From Zygnema cylindricum (Eukaryota; Streptophyta; Zygnematophyceae; Zygnematales; Zygnemataceae): a DNA stretch of 64,000 bases. The position numbers and the translations under genes are program-made. Numbering within the stretch: the first letter of the stretch is position 1; each line of letters begins with the position of its first letter. The notes beneath the pieces are model-generated. The model made no database searches. It was not told where the DNA came from and saw nothing but the letters and a program-made list of their open reading frames with translations. The stretch is taken from assembly GCA_037447655.1 (NCBI GenBank), contig JBBHKE010001155.1:299409-363408 (forward strand), read 5' to 3'. Positions 30,901 to 42,562 of the stretch are shown one piece after another.

Positions 30901-33900
30901 GTTCACACAGCGGCAGGACATGGTCATGCTGAAGCTCTAAGGATGATTTTGGAGAAGGAGCGATCAGGAGCCAATGTTCTCGCTGCAACAAAAGAGACGC
31001 CCTTACACTATGCTGTCAAGGTACGTTTGAGTTTCTTGATAGACTTATTATTTGGGTGCCTCAGAGGGCCGGAAACTGGTCGACTTTATCATCGTGTTTT
31101 GGTTGTGTAAAGCGGTATGGCCATGTGATGGTAACCTTTTGCAGTGGTTTTTCTAATAAGCCACTGCCTTCGAAGCTGATACTCGGAAGTTCACAGGAAG
31201 TGGCCGGGCATCCCTAGTATGCATCTCAGATCTTGCCCAGCCCCTCAAGTCTATTAGCAAAAGTCTCCACAGACGGTGGGGTCCGAAGTACTTTGAAAAT
31301 ACATGTACCCAATTTGTTCTCTCTATCTTAGATGGCACCACTTTCTGGTTATTGGGTTCAACTTTTAGAAATTTTCTTACCCTCTGGGAATGTACTGAGG
31401 CTGTGAGACACTCTATCCATGTGTATCCTGAATGGTTTCAGCCGGAAGACTATTCTCTAGTTCCGTAACCCTATGAAATTTACTTCTAATTGCTCTACTT
31501 AATTATCCTGATTCTGCATACAACTTTAGGGCCTGTTAGGTCTTTGAAGGCTGGAAGCATCATTTGAATCTGGGCTTCCCTACTTTGAAGGTCAGATCCA
31601 AAAGCCTTCATGTTCTGTTTGTTCCACTTGTACTGTTACGTGATTGGTCGTGGGCAAGCCCACATAACTGTTCAGACTTTAGAGGTCCTAAGGCTTTTGA
31701 TATGTTCTGCCCAGCTGCGTATTAGTGATGGGAAACCTGACTTTGCTTTGAAATAAAACAAAAAATACGTCAGAACTGTGCATTGCAGTCTGACAAAAGA
31801 TGTAGGCCATCTTAAACTGTACATTGTGGCCTTTTCAAAGGAATGTAGATTTGATCTTTTGTAGTAGTTTAGGTTGTTACTGCAGCTTGTCTTCTTGTAT
31901 GGTGACTGTATGCATACACAACTTTATACCTTTATGTGGCCTCCTTTGGAAAGGGAAGGTTGTTTCTTACGCGAATGACAGTACTGGTTGTCCATGTGGT
32001 GGTGGAGAATATTGCCTGTTCTTATTAAATGTCTGCTTATTTATGTTGTGATGTGCACATGCTGTGTACGCCGTGACTCTTCCATAGATTGGAAAAAGTT
32101 ACTCTTGTTTGGGCTATATTAAGTTTGGAGTTCGATATTTCAGGCTTTATGGAACAGTACCAGTTATTAGGTTTTGCGCGTACTTTTTGAGTCCCTTGCA
32201 GTGCATAGAAATGGTAAAAAATGCTATCTGTGGTTTGTAATCCCGTTTTCAGCAAGGAACTTTTTGGCTGTCAACTATCATAAGTGACAATTGCAAAATA
32301 TTCGTCATGCAGTTTCATTGTTTGATCCATGTTCATGTAGTATGCTGTTTTGGTATGGAAAATGACTGAATTAGTATTATGCCATGTGCTATAATATCTC
32401 TTAGCATCTCGTCTATGTTGTTGGTAAAATGCTGTGTTTTTGTGCTACATTATGTCCAAGAATCAAATGTCATAGATAATAGCATTTCTTGTTGCGAATG
32501 TGTATTTCATCTAGCTGTCCATGCTGTTTAATAGTGTGTTATCCTTATTCCTGTCCTACTAGGATTTGCAGTACCTCAATTTCATCCTATGTACATCATT
32601 GGATCGTCATTGATTATTGTGTGTTTATGCTCCCCATCAACAGTTTTGATCCTTTATATATAGTCTATGTTCTATTCATGGTATTTCATTTCCTGCCTCT
32701 TATGGAACCTTGGGTGTCTGCGGTTAATAGTGCTTTTCATGCACAAAAACTTATTCAGCTCTACCTTGCATGTGATTATCGAGACTAGAGTTATGTATGT
32801 CTTTTTTTGCTTCAAACAGTCATGTTGATAATCTTTTCTAAGTGCAGCTTCCCTCAATGTTTGCATGTGGCTTATATCAGTCTCATGTTAATCTCTTGTT
32901 TGTAATATGACAGAACAATCACTTGGAATGTACACAAGTTCTTCTTCATTATGGCTCTAATCGCCATGTGGTCAGTTTGCGTCATCAAAGACCTGGACAG
33001 CTCGCTCCTTCTCCTGAAATGAGAGCTCTTCTCCAGGAGCCTGAGCCTCCTACTCCTACCCCCTCAGAGACACCCAAAAGTTCCGATATTAAGGTGCAAT
33101 CATCTCAACAACAGTCAGCTTCTTATTGGACCAAGCCTACAGAAGGAACAAATGGAACCAGTATATCAAAAACTGAAGTTGTGGCCAATCTTCCTGCTTA
33201 CAGAACTGCCATTTGTAGGTTTTATGGTTCTGCGGAGGGCTGTTCTTACGGAAGCAAGTGCCATTTTGCACATAGTGATGAAGAGCTTCGTGTGTTTGGA
33301 GGAAAAGGTGTAAGTACGGAGGCAAAAGTTGTAGATATGTCTGTTAAAAATTTTAAGACCAAGCTCTGTCAACACTATGAGAAGGGTCTCTGCCCTCACG
33401 GTACGAAATGCAAATTTGCACATGGGGAGGTAGAGCTTAGACCATTTTTAAGTGCAAGCAAAGGAGTCGCCACTGGAAGGCCATCGACAGCATCGAGTGT
33501 GGCCTCCAGTGGAAGTGATGATGAAGAATACACTGCAAGGTGGGTGAACTGCCTGTCACCATTAGTGGAAGGGAATTTTTAGTATTGAAGTGCTTTGTAG
33601 TGCGTTTCCTTAAACAGTGTTACCAAAACTTTTTGATGATTTTTGACCAGAAAATATCATGATTGAATGTGTTGTTTAACAATAATAGCGATGGGCAGTG
33701 TTGAGTTGTTGAGTGTTTATTGTTGAGTTGTTTCTTCCACTTTCACCCTTGTTGGTTGGGTAATGTGTCCGCTTGTGGAACTTTTGTTATTAACACTATT
33801 TTGCGTTTGGAGATACTCATGATGCATAACTCCAGTAGCTCTGAACAATGCAGTTTCTATGTTTATACTGATAGTGTTGTGAATTTTAACGTGTACATTC

Positions 33901-36177
33901 TAACTGTCGAAATTTTACATAGGCAACGTCTGAATGAGCTGTTGTGCGTTTGTATTGAGGTATGTCTTTGTTAAGCAAAGGGGATTATATCCAAAAAAGA
34001 ATGTTCTGTTTTTTTTTTTTTTTTTTGACCCATGAGAAATTGAAAAGACCAATTCTTGTGAGTCCTGTTTTGTCGTGTCCAGGGATTATGATAGGGACGC
34101 GTCCTCTAAGATAACAGATTACTGTTCAGTTTGGCAATCCCTAAGTTATTGTATCACTTCCACGTGTTTACTTCATTCAGCTTGTTTTCTTTGTGAAATT
34201 AATTATTTCTGTAATTTTTGTGGAACAGGAAAGTGTTTGTGGGTGGATTGCCACATTTTATTAAGTCGGAGGAATTGGGTGAACATTTTGAAGAGGAGTT
34301 TGGACGAGTTCGCGATTCGGTAGTCATTTGTGGTATAGATGAGGATGGCACTCAACGATCCCGTGGTTTCGGTTTTGTTCTTTTTGAGGATCCAAATGAT
34401 GCCGAAACTGCGGTCCAAAAACATTGGGTTGTTTTCGCGGGGAGGAGAGTTGAGGTGGGATTCCATTCTTTAAAGTCGTCCATTTTTGTTAGGACTTTTT
34501 AAGGGTTTCAGAGGGCTTTTAGGGCTTTGCTCTTGAAGATGTTGATTTACGGTCATTCTTGTCAATTTGGAACCCTCTCTTTTGCATGTTTTGCTGTGTT
34601 TCATAAAATGTATGCAAGTTGTTTTAGTGAACAAAAGAAACCCTAAACTGGTAGAATGTATCCAGCATTAAGCAAAACTTCACAACGCAAACTCAAGGGT
34701 CAAGTTGTTCCCACCACGGCAATAGTGCCGATTACATAGACATTTTTTCTGAAGATAAGCAAGACATAATTCTTTTTTATTTTATTTTTTGCAGGTAAAG
34801 AGGGCGCAAGCGAGAATAGGTTCCCCACAGGAGCATATAGAACAAATGCCCCCGTCAACAAATATTCTTGTTTCTGAAAGAGTTTCTTCGGCCCTAGCCC
34901 CGTCTGTCTCCTCCTCGGCTATCTCTTCCCCACAGGCTCCTCTCTCTCCCGCTTTCTCCGTTCGTTCAAAACCTGAAGAGTTAGTGGCTCTTTTTAATGA
35001 TGGAGTTCAACTCCCGTCTATTGGAACCGGCACAGGATATGGGTCATTTCAAAATAATGGATCATTTCAAAATATGGGTTCAGGTGGGCTGTCAGTCAAC
35101 TCTTCAGGTCACCAAACAGGAGCTCAACAAGGAGGACCAACAACAAATGGATCGTCGTCGTTGCCGTCGTCATCTCCTGGTTGGGCTCTCCCTCCTCTCT
35201 CTGTCCCTTCACAATCTGGAACTCAAACACCTCTACCTCTTCCTCGACCTGTCCCCACTCCTATTGGTTCTTCTTCTCCCCAACTCCCTAAGGTCCACCA
35301 TTTTGTGTCAGTAGCTCAACAGCCTGTCACGCAGTCAGGAGAAAGAGAACGAGAAACTCACCTTGGGAATGGTTTCTTGTTACCAAACCAAGGGTTTTCC
35401 GAAAACCGGCCCGTTCAAAATAGAAATATGATGACGAGTGTTACCTCTGGTAGTAGTCTACAAGAGACCCAGTTCAGTAATAATAGCTATTTGCCTCAAA
35501 TCCTAGGGTCTTCTCCTAACAGGCCACTTCAAAATATGAATTTTATGTCTACCACAACGGGCAGTTTACAAGAAAATCACTTTGAAAATCACGTCGCTAA
35601 TAGTTTTTTGTCATCTACTCAAGGCTCCTCTAGCAGATTACCACTGGCTCCACAAAAAGAGATACACAATCATCATCCGTTTCATGGAAGTGAAGTGAGA
35701 TCTACTTCTCTGCAAGATATACTTGGAACAAATATGAGTATAGAACAAAATTCTTCTTCGGTCAATCCTTGGTCACAAACTTTGTACAGTCATCAACAAC
35801 CTTTAGGCTCTTTGCTCAGTAATGCGCATTTAGAGAGTTTTGGGAACGGTTATCGTGTTTCGGAAATCGTGGAGAAATCTCCTGAAGTAACCGAGGAGGA
35901 TGAACTGAATCAATTACTAGCATTGCTGGACCCGGGAAATAACGGGAGAGATAGAAATCCGGGGGTCCAGTCTTTCGCCCGAGATTTAGACACAACAGGG
36001 TCGCGACCTCTTAGTAGTAGGATACCAAACAACAATTTAATACACCAGAATTATCAGGCTTATCCTTTCAATGGTCAAACAACCGCTGTTAGTGGTTACT
36101 CTAATGGCACCATGAATGGGTCCAACAACTCAGTTTACCATTTGCCTAGTTTCAATGACTTCGAATTGTCAGGGTAG
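24952..36177 (+). CDS. Ankyrin-repeat / tandem CCCH zinc finger / RRM protein
   Basis: Predicted RNA-binding regulator of 1182 residues. Nine exons have consistent phases: 24952-25266, 27418-27482, 27706-27811, 28412-28498, 29803-30321, 30799-31020, 32914-33539, 34229-34454 and 34795-36177. Ankyrin-type repeats are seen around residues 110-160 (DNSGCTALHQAA), 330-364 (DAGANVNETDVDGNTALHW) and 370-465 (LLEAGANVLHG, ATPVHTAAGHGHAEAL). Two CCCH fingers follow: C539, C548, C554, H558 (C-x8-C-x5-C-x3-H) and C590, C598, C604, H608 (C-x7-C-x5-C-x3-H). An RRM at about 648-722 has RNP2 VFVGGL and RNP1 RGFGFVLF. The C-terminal 460 residues are Ser/Gln/Asn-rich and disordered-looking. Plants have ankyrin-CCCH proteins and CCCH-RRM proteins, but all three domains in one chain is unusual. 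mRNA binding or decay control is inferred from the domains. AATAAA is at 36312. Confidence 0.9.
25267..25495. repeat. CT-rich microsatellite starting at donor of exon 1, with duplicated donor
   Basis: The donor GGACAG|GTAGGAT at 25261-25273 is followed at once by a CTCCCT/CTTTCT tract. At 25404-25415 the words TTGGACAGGTAGGAT recur, again followed by CT-rich sequence. The second copy looks like a short duplication of the exon edge plus microsatellite, and is a potential alternative donor. Confidence 0.7.
25687..25925. repeat. GA/GGGAGA microsatellite in intron 1
   Basis: Purine tract of GAGAGAGATAGAG followed by GGGGAGAGGGAGAGGGCTTG repeats, the last being an about 24-bp higher-order unit repeated three times (25780-25835). 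Confidence 0.85.
26318..26700. repeat. GGGAGG-rich tract in intron 1
   Basis: Purine-rich GGAGGGAGGGAAGG sequence interrupted by a short unique stretch at 26465-26520. Reading frames through it on either strand are low-complexity artefacts. Confidence 0.85.
27530..27645. repeat. GGGGAGGGAG tract in intron 2
   Basis: Purine-only repeat occupying half of the short intron between exons 27418-27482 and 27706-27811, about 50 bases after the donor. Confidence 0.85.
27927..28181. repeat. 102-bp near-perfect inverted repeat (long hairpin) in intron 3
   Basis: The left arm 27927-28028 and right arm 28080-28181 are reverse complements with one mismatch that I can find (TGTTGG against TGCTGG). They are separated by a 51-base loop that itself contains ATTGTGTT ATAA AACACAAT (28047-28066). 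Transcribed with the ankyrin-CCCH-RRM pre-mRNA, it would form a very long, almost perfect stem. No target duplication is obvious at the borders. It could be a young foldback MITE or a source of small RNAs. Confidence 0.9.
28499..29802. other. Intron 4 of ankyrin-CCCH-RRM gene
   Basis: 1.3 kb of ordinary AT-rich intron between GTAAGC and CAG sites. No repeat family or additional exon is recognised. Confidence 0.7.
31021..32913. other. Intron 6 of ankyrin-CCCH-RRM gene
   Basis: The largest undisturbed intron of the gene (1.9 kb), T-rich, without microsatellites and without recognisable coding exons. The flanking exons join in frame. Confidence 0.7.
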
Positions 36178-37078
36178 AAAATGTGTGCAAGTTTTAGATG
36201 AGTGCATGTATTTGGGGATATAATCTAATGATAATGAATGAAGCTCCTTATAGAGCAATCTCTTCGCAGCTTTTCCTTCTCATTTATTTGAGAATCATGT
36301 TTGGAAGGTTGAATAAAAGCGGTGAATGTCGAGTTACTTGCTATTTTGAGACTGGTGAAGAGATGTGGTGGAAAGTAACATGCTTTTTTTTTTTTAGATG
36401 GACTTTCCAAGGATGAATTCTACTGGCTTTTGCAGAATAAACTGCTATCCTGAGTGCTCTTGCTAGATTGCTGCCATTTGGCAGTAGATGAGAGTATTAT
36501 CATTATGTATTATGATATTATATTATGTATTATGATGTTATATTATGTGTTAAGATAGCCTATTGCTCCCATTATATACATTCCTTTGTTTTTCGCCTTT
36601 GAATTTGGAGAAAGCGGCCGTCTCAGACATGGGAAACTATAGAATCGAACTCTGAAGGATACAAAATGGTTAGGAAGAAAAACGTTTTTTTTTTGTCGTG
36701 CTTCCTATCCTGTTGAGTGGGAGTTCATTGTCCGTAGAGTACATCTTTACCGATAGATGCTCGTCAATACTCTGGTATTTCTTAGAACTTCATGTTTCAG
36801 GGGAAGAAGTTTTGAGTCTTCCTATATTTTCCTTTTTTAGCTCGATCTATCTGTGAGCCTCTTTTTTTTTTGTCGTGAAATTCGGTAGAAAATTTTGGAT
36901 GTTACAGAATGGTTAAATATTCGAAGGACTTTAAAAGTGGTGAAAAGGATCTTGTCAGGTGAAGGCAATTATTAAATAAATTTCAGCATGTAACCATAAG
37001 TATGATACAAAATGTGAGCAAGACTGCAGAAAAGATATAAAAGCAACTTAATTTACATTCAAAATTTGTAGTGTTGTG
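36178..37078. other. 3' UTR and downstream sequence of ankyrin-CCCH-RRM gene
   Basis: Contains AATAAA at 36312 and a second AATAAA near 36437, then a short ATTATGTATTATGATATTAT tandem repeat at about 36495-36550. No gene is seen. Confidence 0.5.
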
Positions 37079-37862
37079 TATCGGTAAGGATTTGCCGATA
37101 ACCGATATGGGCCTTTTTTCGGGTAGCCGATAATCGATATATTGGTACGATATATCATTATCGGTGTTTTCGCCGATAAATACCCGATATTTATCGGTTA
37201 TCATTGGCGATAACACCGATATCGATGACTATCGGCGATATCTGTATGGACCGTACAGATAAATGTACGGCCAGTACACTCAACTGTACGTGTTATTCAC
37301 CGGACGCGCCGCGAACACACTTCCCCCCGATTTCGGTAAAAAATCACGATATTTCCTTCATTATTTCTAATTTAAGGGGGTTTTACTTGGGTACCCCTTC
37401 CAGAATGTCCTTTTGACTGTTATTTTTGTATAACTGGCAGTTAATGGCGGGAGTCTGACAGATTTGTTCGTCTGCTTTGTTCGTCTGCTCGTCTGGTTTC
37501 CGAAAAAGTTTGATTTTACAAATTTACAATGTAATTTATTTTTTTCGTTTTGGTACTATAATTTTAGAACTATAAACTATTATTTTAAATTTGTCAACGT
37601 TTATGTGCCGCGCTATCCGTAATAAATTTTAGTTAAACAGCGTACGGAACAAATTCTTACACATGGCATACCACGCTATATAAAGTCAATAATATAATAC
37701 AGTATATTATAAAGTACTACTGTATGCATACTGTATTTTTAAGTTATCGCCGATATGGAATTTGTTGGTCTCGGACTGATATATTGGAAACTCTGACCGT
37801 TTGATAACCGATAACTATCGGTAGTGCTATCGCGATAAATTTTTTACCGATACACAACACTA
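37079..37862. mobile_element. hAT-like element rich in CGATATC, family C copy 2
   Basis: Termini are TAGTGTTGTGTATCGG and CCGATACACAACACTA. The flanking 8-bp repeats AAAATTTG (37071-37078) and CAAATTTG (37863-37870) differ by one base. The ends carry palindromic CCGATA/TATCGG words on both arms, as in the element at 17576, although the sequences are otherwise diverged. The middle (about 37260-37740) is unique and has no recognisable transposase. Confidence 0.8.
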
Positions 37863-37870
37863 CAAATTTG

Positions 37871-39554
37871 TACTGCCAAATATCGAATCAGGCTCATTGA
37901 TACAAACAACTAAAAGTTGTTTAGACCATACGTCAGTTTACCATCATTGTACCTCTTTAACAAAGCTTTGTTACGTAAGTGGTTTGTTTTCCAAAGCGTC
38001 TTGCATAAAATATTTTAACACTATTCGAATTAGGATTGGATACATACTTCTTGTGGTAGGATGAACCACAGGGGAGCTATACTTCTCACACTTAGCTCCT
38101 AAAGTGTACTACATAAATGATTTAGCCCGATAGTGTTTACTAGTTCTACCTCTTCAGTAGGTATTTTACCTCACCAAAATGACGAAGCGCCATCAAATAG
38201 ACATTTAATCCTTGATGCAAAGAGTAGAACAGCCTCCACACAGGATCATATTGCTTTATTGGGAAGGAGTATTAATGTTATCACATCTGAATGTTGATTA
38301 ATATTATTAAAGTTACTGAGGCCTTGTAAAAACCATCATAATGCTTATAATAGATACATTTTGCCTGTTGGAGATCCTTAAAGGAAAAAAACCTTCATGT
38401 CCACCATCATGACATTTACTTTGCAAAATTTACAAAACGTGGACAAGTCCACACTATTACTGTCGACAATTCATTCTTATATTTGTTCAAACATCAAGAA
38501 TTGATACAAACAGTATTCCCCAGTCACAAACACAAAAATATAAGAACCACTTTTTTGGACCATCTGATCTCCTTGAAGAAACAATACCCACTGAGTTTTA
38601 TTGAGAAACGAGGTGGGAAACCATTTAAATACATGGGAACAACAAAGAGAGGCAGAAAGAAACTGGAAAACTGACATGGGAGAAAGCAAACCTTTTTTAA
38701 TTTTAAGGGACAACAAACAGAGAAAGGCAAACTAACAAAATACGCAAAAAAACCAACTGTTAAAAAAAAAATCTAACAAAAAATACTCAAACTACACCCA
38801 AAAGAAAAGAAAAGAAAAGAAAAAAAAAAAGCCACCCCACAAATCCAGTCAAATCCGTTTAAGATTCTTCATGAAATCCGAAGGAAGTCTTATTAGTAAC
38901 AGGCCAACTGCTAATTCACAGCCACCCTTACCTAAGTTACAATCACATTTTGATTAAATCACAGTACTTAGGGGGTAAAAAGATGACATTTTCATTAAAA
39001 AGTAGGTTCTTTCACTGGAGTCAGGTAGAAGGATCCATCACTTCCGACCAGTAATTCTTTGAAGAATCTACTTCCTACCCACACAGATCTGGGCTAAATC
39101 CTACAAACAAAATGTCTCAAAAACTTCCAAGTGACATTTTTTTTTATGAAAAATGTTTTTATTCAAGCTTTTATGCTTCCAAATACAAGTACAGGTCATC
39201 TTTAGGTTTTCATGTGAATAGCAGACCCACTATATTTCAGAAAAGTAACAAAATATACAGCTATAGTGAATTTGCTTCAAAACTTGACAACCAAAGTCTA
39301 ACCCTATTTCAGATAATTTGACATTAGGGCTTGTCATAAACCCTAGTTCTTTTTTCTTTCTTTTTTTAACTTTTTTCTGAGCTTTTAGTTTTCAAAGACA
39401 ACCAAGGTCTCACTCCATTTTAGAAAATTAGACAGTAGGGCTTCTACAAAACCCTAATTTGCTTCTGCTACTTGCTTTTGTAAATCAAATATTATTTTCC
39501 ACTCAAATTTCTCAACAATTTCTAAGAAGCTTTCCAGGGATCAGATTGTGAAGA
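37871..39554. other. Intergenic sequence, no gene recognised
   Basis: AT-rich spacer between the family C element and the H2A-like fragment. A-rich runs occur near 38760-38830. No motif or conserved frame was identified. Confidence 0.4.
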
Positions 39555-39560
39555 GGAACT

Positions 39561-39642
39561 CCCACAGTTTTCTTCAGAAGGAAAACAGAATGGACATTAG
39601 ACAAAACTCCTCCGCAGCAATAGTACTGCCCCCAAAAGTTAA
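39561..39642 (-). pseudogene. Histone H2A exon 2 fragment
   Basis: The minus strand reads a diverged copy of the H2A stretch [24 protein letters not shown] (here a GGVLSNVHSVFLLKKT-like version), just downstream of the intact second H2A gene. It starts and ends abruptly and has lost its reading frame context. It is a partial tandem duplication of the gene's 3' end. Confidence 0.8.
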
Positions 39643-39682
39643 ATCAAATCCCATTGAAATCGACGAAAAAAAGATTAAGTTT

Positions 39683-40888
39683 CTAAGCAGTGTCAGCAGC
39701 TTCAGCTGAACCAGAACCTCCACTGCCAGTTTTCTTGGGAAGGAGAACAGAATGGATATTCGGCAAAACTCCTCCAGCAGCGATCGTGACAGCACCCAAA
39801 AGTTTGCTCAGCTCTTCGTCATTTCTGACTGCCAGCTGGACATGACGAGGGACAATTCTCGACTTTTTGTTGTCACGGGCAGCATTTCCTGCAAGTTCCA
39901 AAACCTGCCCGAGAAAAAAAAAAAAGGAAGAAGAGCCAGAGTGAGTATATGCTGAATAAAAATAAGATATGCCTCCAAAAAAAATGAGAATTAAAGTAGA
40001 GATAAATACATGCTATAGAATAAAGGTCAGCATTACAATATTTCATCCAAGCAACCATTTATTTTTAGTTTTGGTTTAGGACAGAGAGGGGGAGAGGGAC
40101 AGGGAAGGAGAGGGGAAGGGGGAAGGTGGGGAGGGGGGGGAGGGAGAGGAGAGAGAGAAAAGAGATTACATTCAAAACTGTCAGCATAATTACTGCGCAA
40201 CTTAACAAAAACTAACATTCGGATACATCCTAAAATAATACTTTACAATCACCAGAATCCCAGGAAATGAAACGAAAAGACAACACAAAGAAATTCAAGA
40301 AATGGGGAAAAACGAACCACTGAATTCAATGAAGAGGAATGAAAGGAGAAGGAAGAGGAGGAAAGAGAGGAGAGGAGGGAAGAGTGATGAGGGAAACTGT
40401 CCATGTCATACGAAGAATATATGCACACCAAAAAGTATTTCAGCATCCATGTTCAAAAAAACCTTCATAAAGCAGCAGAATACCCGAGCCATCTAGGAGA
40501 TATAATGGACAGAGAGAAAAAGAGGTGAAGAGAGAGAGAGAGAAAAAGAGAGACTTACGAAAGACAACTGTCAATTACATCAAAGAAAATAAAAGCCAAA
40601 AACTAGCTTCATGAATCCACATTAAAACCAGCTTCCTCAACTAAATTAGTAACAAAGATAGCTTCCAAAAAAAAACTAGCCTCATAATTAAATTAACTTC
40701 CTTAAACTCACCTCAGCAGCAAGGTATTCCAGAACTGCCGCAAGATAGACAGGAGCTCCGGCCCCCACACGTGTGGCGTATTTTCCAGCCTTCAAAAATC
40801 GAGCAATACGGCCGACGGGAAACTGGAGACCGGCCTTCGCCGACCTCGAAACCGCCTTCTTTCCCGTACTCTTCCCTCTTCCAGACAT
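39683..40888 (-). CDS. Histone H2A, copy 2
   Basis: Exons 40888-40712 (59 codons) and 39904-39683 (73 codons plus stop) encode a 132-residue H2A almost identical to the first copy. The visible difference is in the tail after VLLPKKTG ([14 protein letters not shown] against [13 protein letters not shown]). The intron sits at the same position (LAAE | VLELAGN) with GTGAGT and CAG, and is about 810 bases containing GGGGAGAGGG and GA tracts. It lacks SQEF and SPKK, so it is canonical-type. Coding identity with intron divergence indicates a duplication kept under purifying selection or gene conversion. Confidence 0.97.
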
Positions 40889-41085
40889 GATTTCCGTAAA
40901 AGTTTAGAGAAAAAAAAAAACAAAAAGCAAATGAAAAAAGGTACAGTGAGAAGGACAACAAATATGAACTGACAAATATGAAGAAACAGTAAAGAACCTA
41001 GTGAAGGGAGCTGGAAGGAAGGAAGAAAGGAAGGAGAGGGAAAAGTGTGAAAGGTAAGAGTGGAGAGAAGAAAGTGAGACGGTAC

Positions 41086-41126
41086 TTTATAGGAGACAGG
41101 AATGAGGGCAGAATTCGTAAGCCAAT
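41086..41126 (-). promoter_or_regulatory. H2A copy 2 TATA and CCAAT boxes
   Basis: The minus strand has CCTATAAAGTACC with TATAAA at 41091-41086, about 200 bases upstream of the ATG, and a CCAAT word on the plus strand at 41122-41126. Spacing parallels copy 1. Motif evidence only. Confidence 0.5.
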
Positions 41127-41511
41127 GGAAGCGCTCGATTCAGCGATAGTAGATCGAAAGGAAAGGTTCGCGGTTGAGCGTCAGTTACATGTGTGATTTG
41201 TTTTTGTACATATGGACGGCCGAGATCTCACGTAACTGAAAAACTACCGTAGTTTGAAACTTTTAACTTTTGACGAAGTTTGAACTTTTAAAATTTTGGA
41301 GTTTGAACATGTCAAACTTTCAGCTTTCAAATCTGTCCAGTTCTATGTTGAAACTTGAAAACATGCGAGAATTTCGTGCGGAGTTCGCAAATGCAGCGCG
41401 AACTTCCCATCGTGTTAAATACTTTAATTGTATGCGGTAGGTCGCACGAAATTTCTTTACGGAAAGCGGAGTTCAACTTCAATACTGTACTGAATCTTGC
41501 ACTGTACAGTA

Positions 41512-41729
41512 CACCGCCAATCGCTATTAGCGTTTAGGTTTGATTAGTGTATACTATTATTTAGCGTGGTGTACGCTAATTGGGAATTTGGAAATTTTGG
41601 AAGAAATCGATTACTCTAATTAGGAATTAAGGCTTTTTTTTAAATAGTGTGGATAATTCTATTTGAGAATAAAAACAAAAAAAAGCGGGACGGGATTAGC
41701 GTACACAACGCTAATAGCGATTGGCGGTG
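41512..41729. mobile_element. TA-target MITE, family A copy 5
   Basis: It starts CACCGCCAATCGCTATTAG and ends CTAATAGCGATTGGCGGTG, with TA borders, and is flanked by CTGTACAG on the left and CTGTACA on the right. The interior is shared with the copy at 20304 (AATTGGGAATTTGGAAATTT, AAGAAATCG, TACTCTAATTAGGAAT). Confidence 0.9.
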
Positions 41730-41731
41730 TA

Positions 41732-42052
41732 CTGTACAAAACTGTAGTTGCACATCTTATCGTAAACTTTCAATTTTCATCGATACAACACAGAACCGTC
41801 TATCGCAGCGTTGATCGGAATGGTCAAACTTATAAAGGTTGTACGGTCGTACAATTTTGGAACTTTTGAAATGAAATGTACGAAATCTACGATGACAGCA
41901 TATGACAGAGTGATGACGTCCGGTTAAACTGCAATGATTAAGCGTCTCCTGTTGCGACGAGCGTCAAAACTGTCAGCAAAACTTAAAACTGATTACGACC
42001 AGTTTACATGAAATATCGGGATCGAAAGCGTATTGGCTGATGTAGCCAAAAT
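41732..42052. other. Intergenic between MITEs
   Basis: About 320 bases of unique sequence with no recognisable gene or repeat. Confidence 0.4.
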
Positions 42053-42054
42053 TA

Positions 42055-42552
42055 CACCGCGAATCGTAATTAGAGTAAATTACTCTAATTCGGTCGCTCG
42101 AAATTTCGACTCTATCACATGAAATAGAGTAAATGATTCTAATTTTTTCATTATTCTATTTAAGGTAAAGTTTAATTAGCGTTTTTTATTCTAATATAGG
42201 TTCGTTTTAAATAGTGTGGAGTACGGACGACCTCCGACCGTGCAAAACTGTACTTTATTAAGTAAAAAAGTACAAATAATGATTTAATACAGGTCGTTAT
42301 CATGTAACTGCGTTTTACCAAACCGCGTAGTGCAAACGTCATAGTGACGATAAAATGTACGTTTTGCCAAATTCTGTACGAATACCTTATTTACAGTAGA
42401 CGATATTAGCGTGCCAAATTAGAGTACTTAAATAAATAAGAGTAAACTTCATAGTTGAAACAACTCTATCACATAAATTAACGTTCATTACTCTATTTTT
42501 TTTTTGTTTTAGTACTCTAAGTTTTTTATTACTCTGTTTACGATTCGCGGTG
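42055..42552. mobile_element. TA-target MITE, family A copy 6 (500-bp form)
   Basis: It starts CACCGCGAATCGTAATTAG and ends GTTTACGATTCGCGGTG, with TA borders. It is a near full-length match in inverse orientation to the element at 53150 (shared GTCATAGTGACGATAAA, ACGTTTTGCCAAATTCTGTA, GACGATATTAGCGTGCC). It is non-coding. Confidence 0.9.
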
Positions 42553-42562
42553 TACTGTACAG

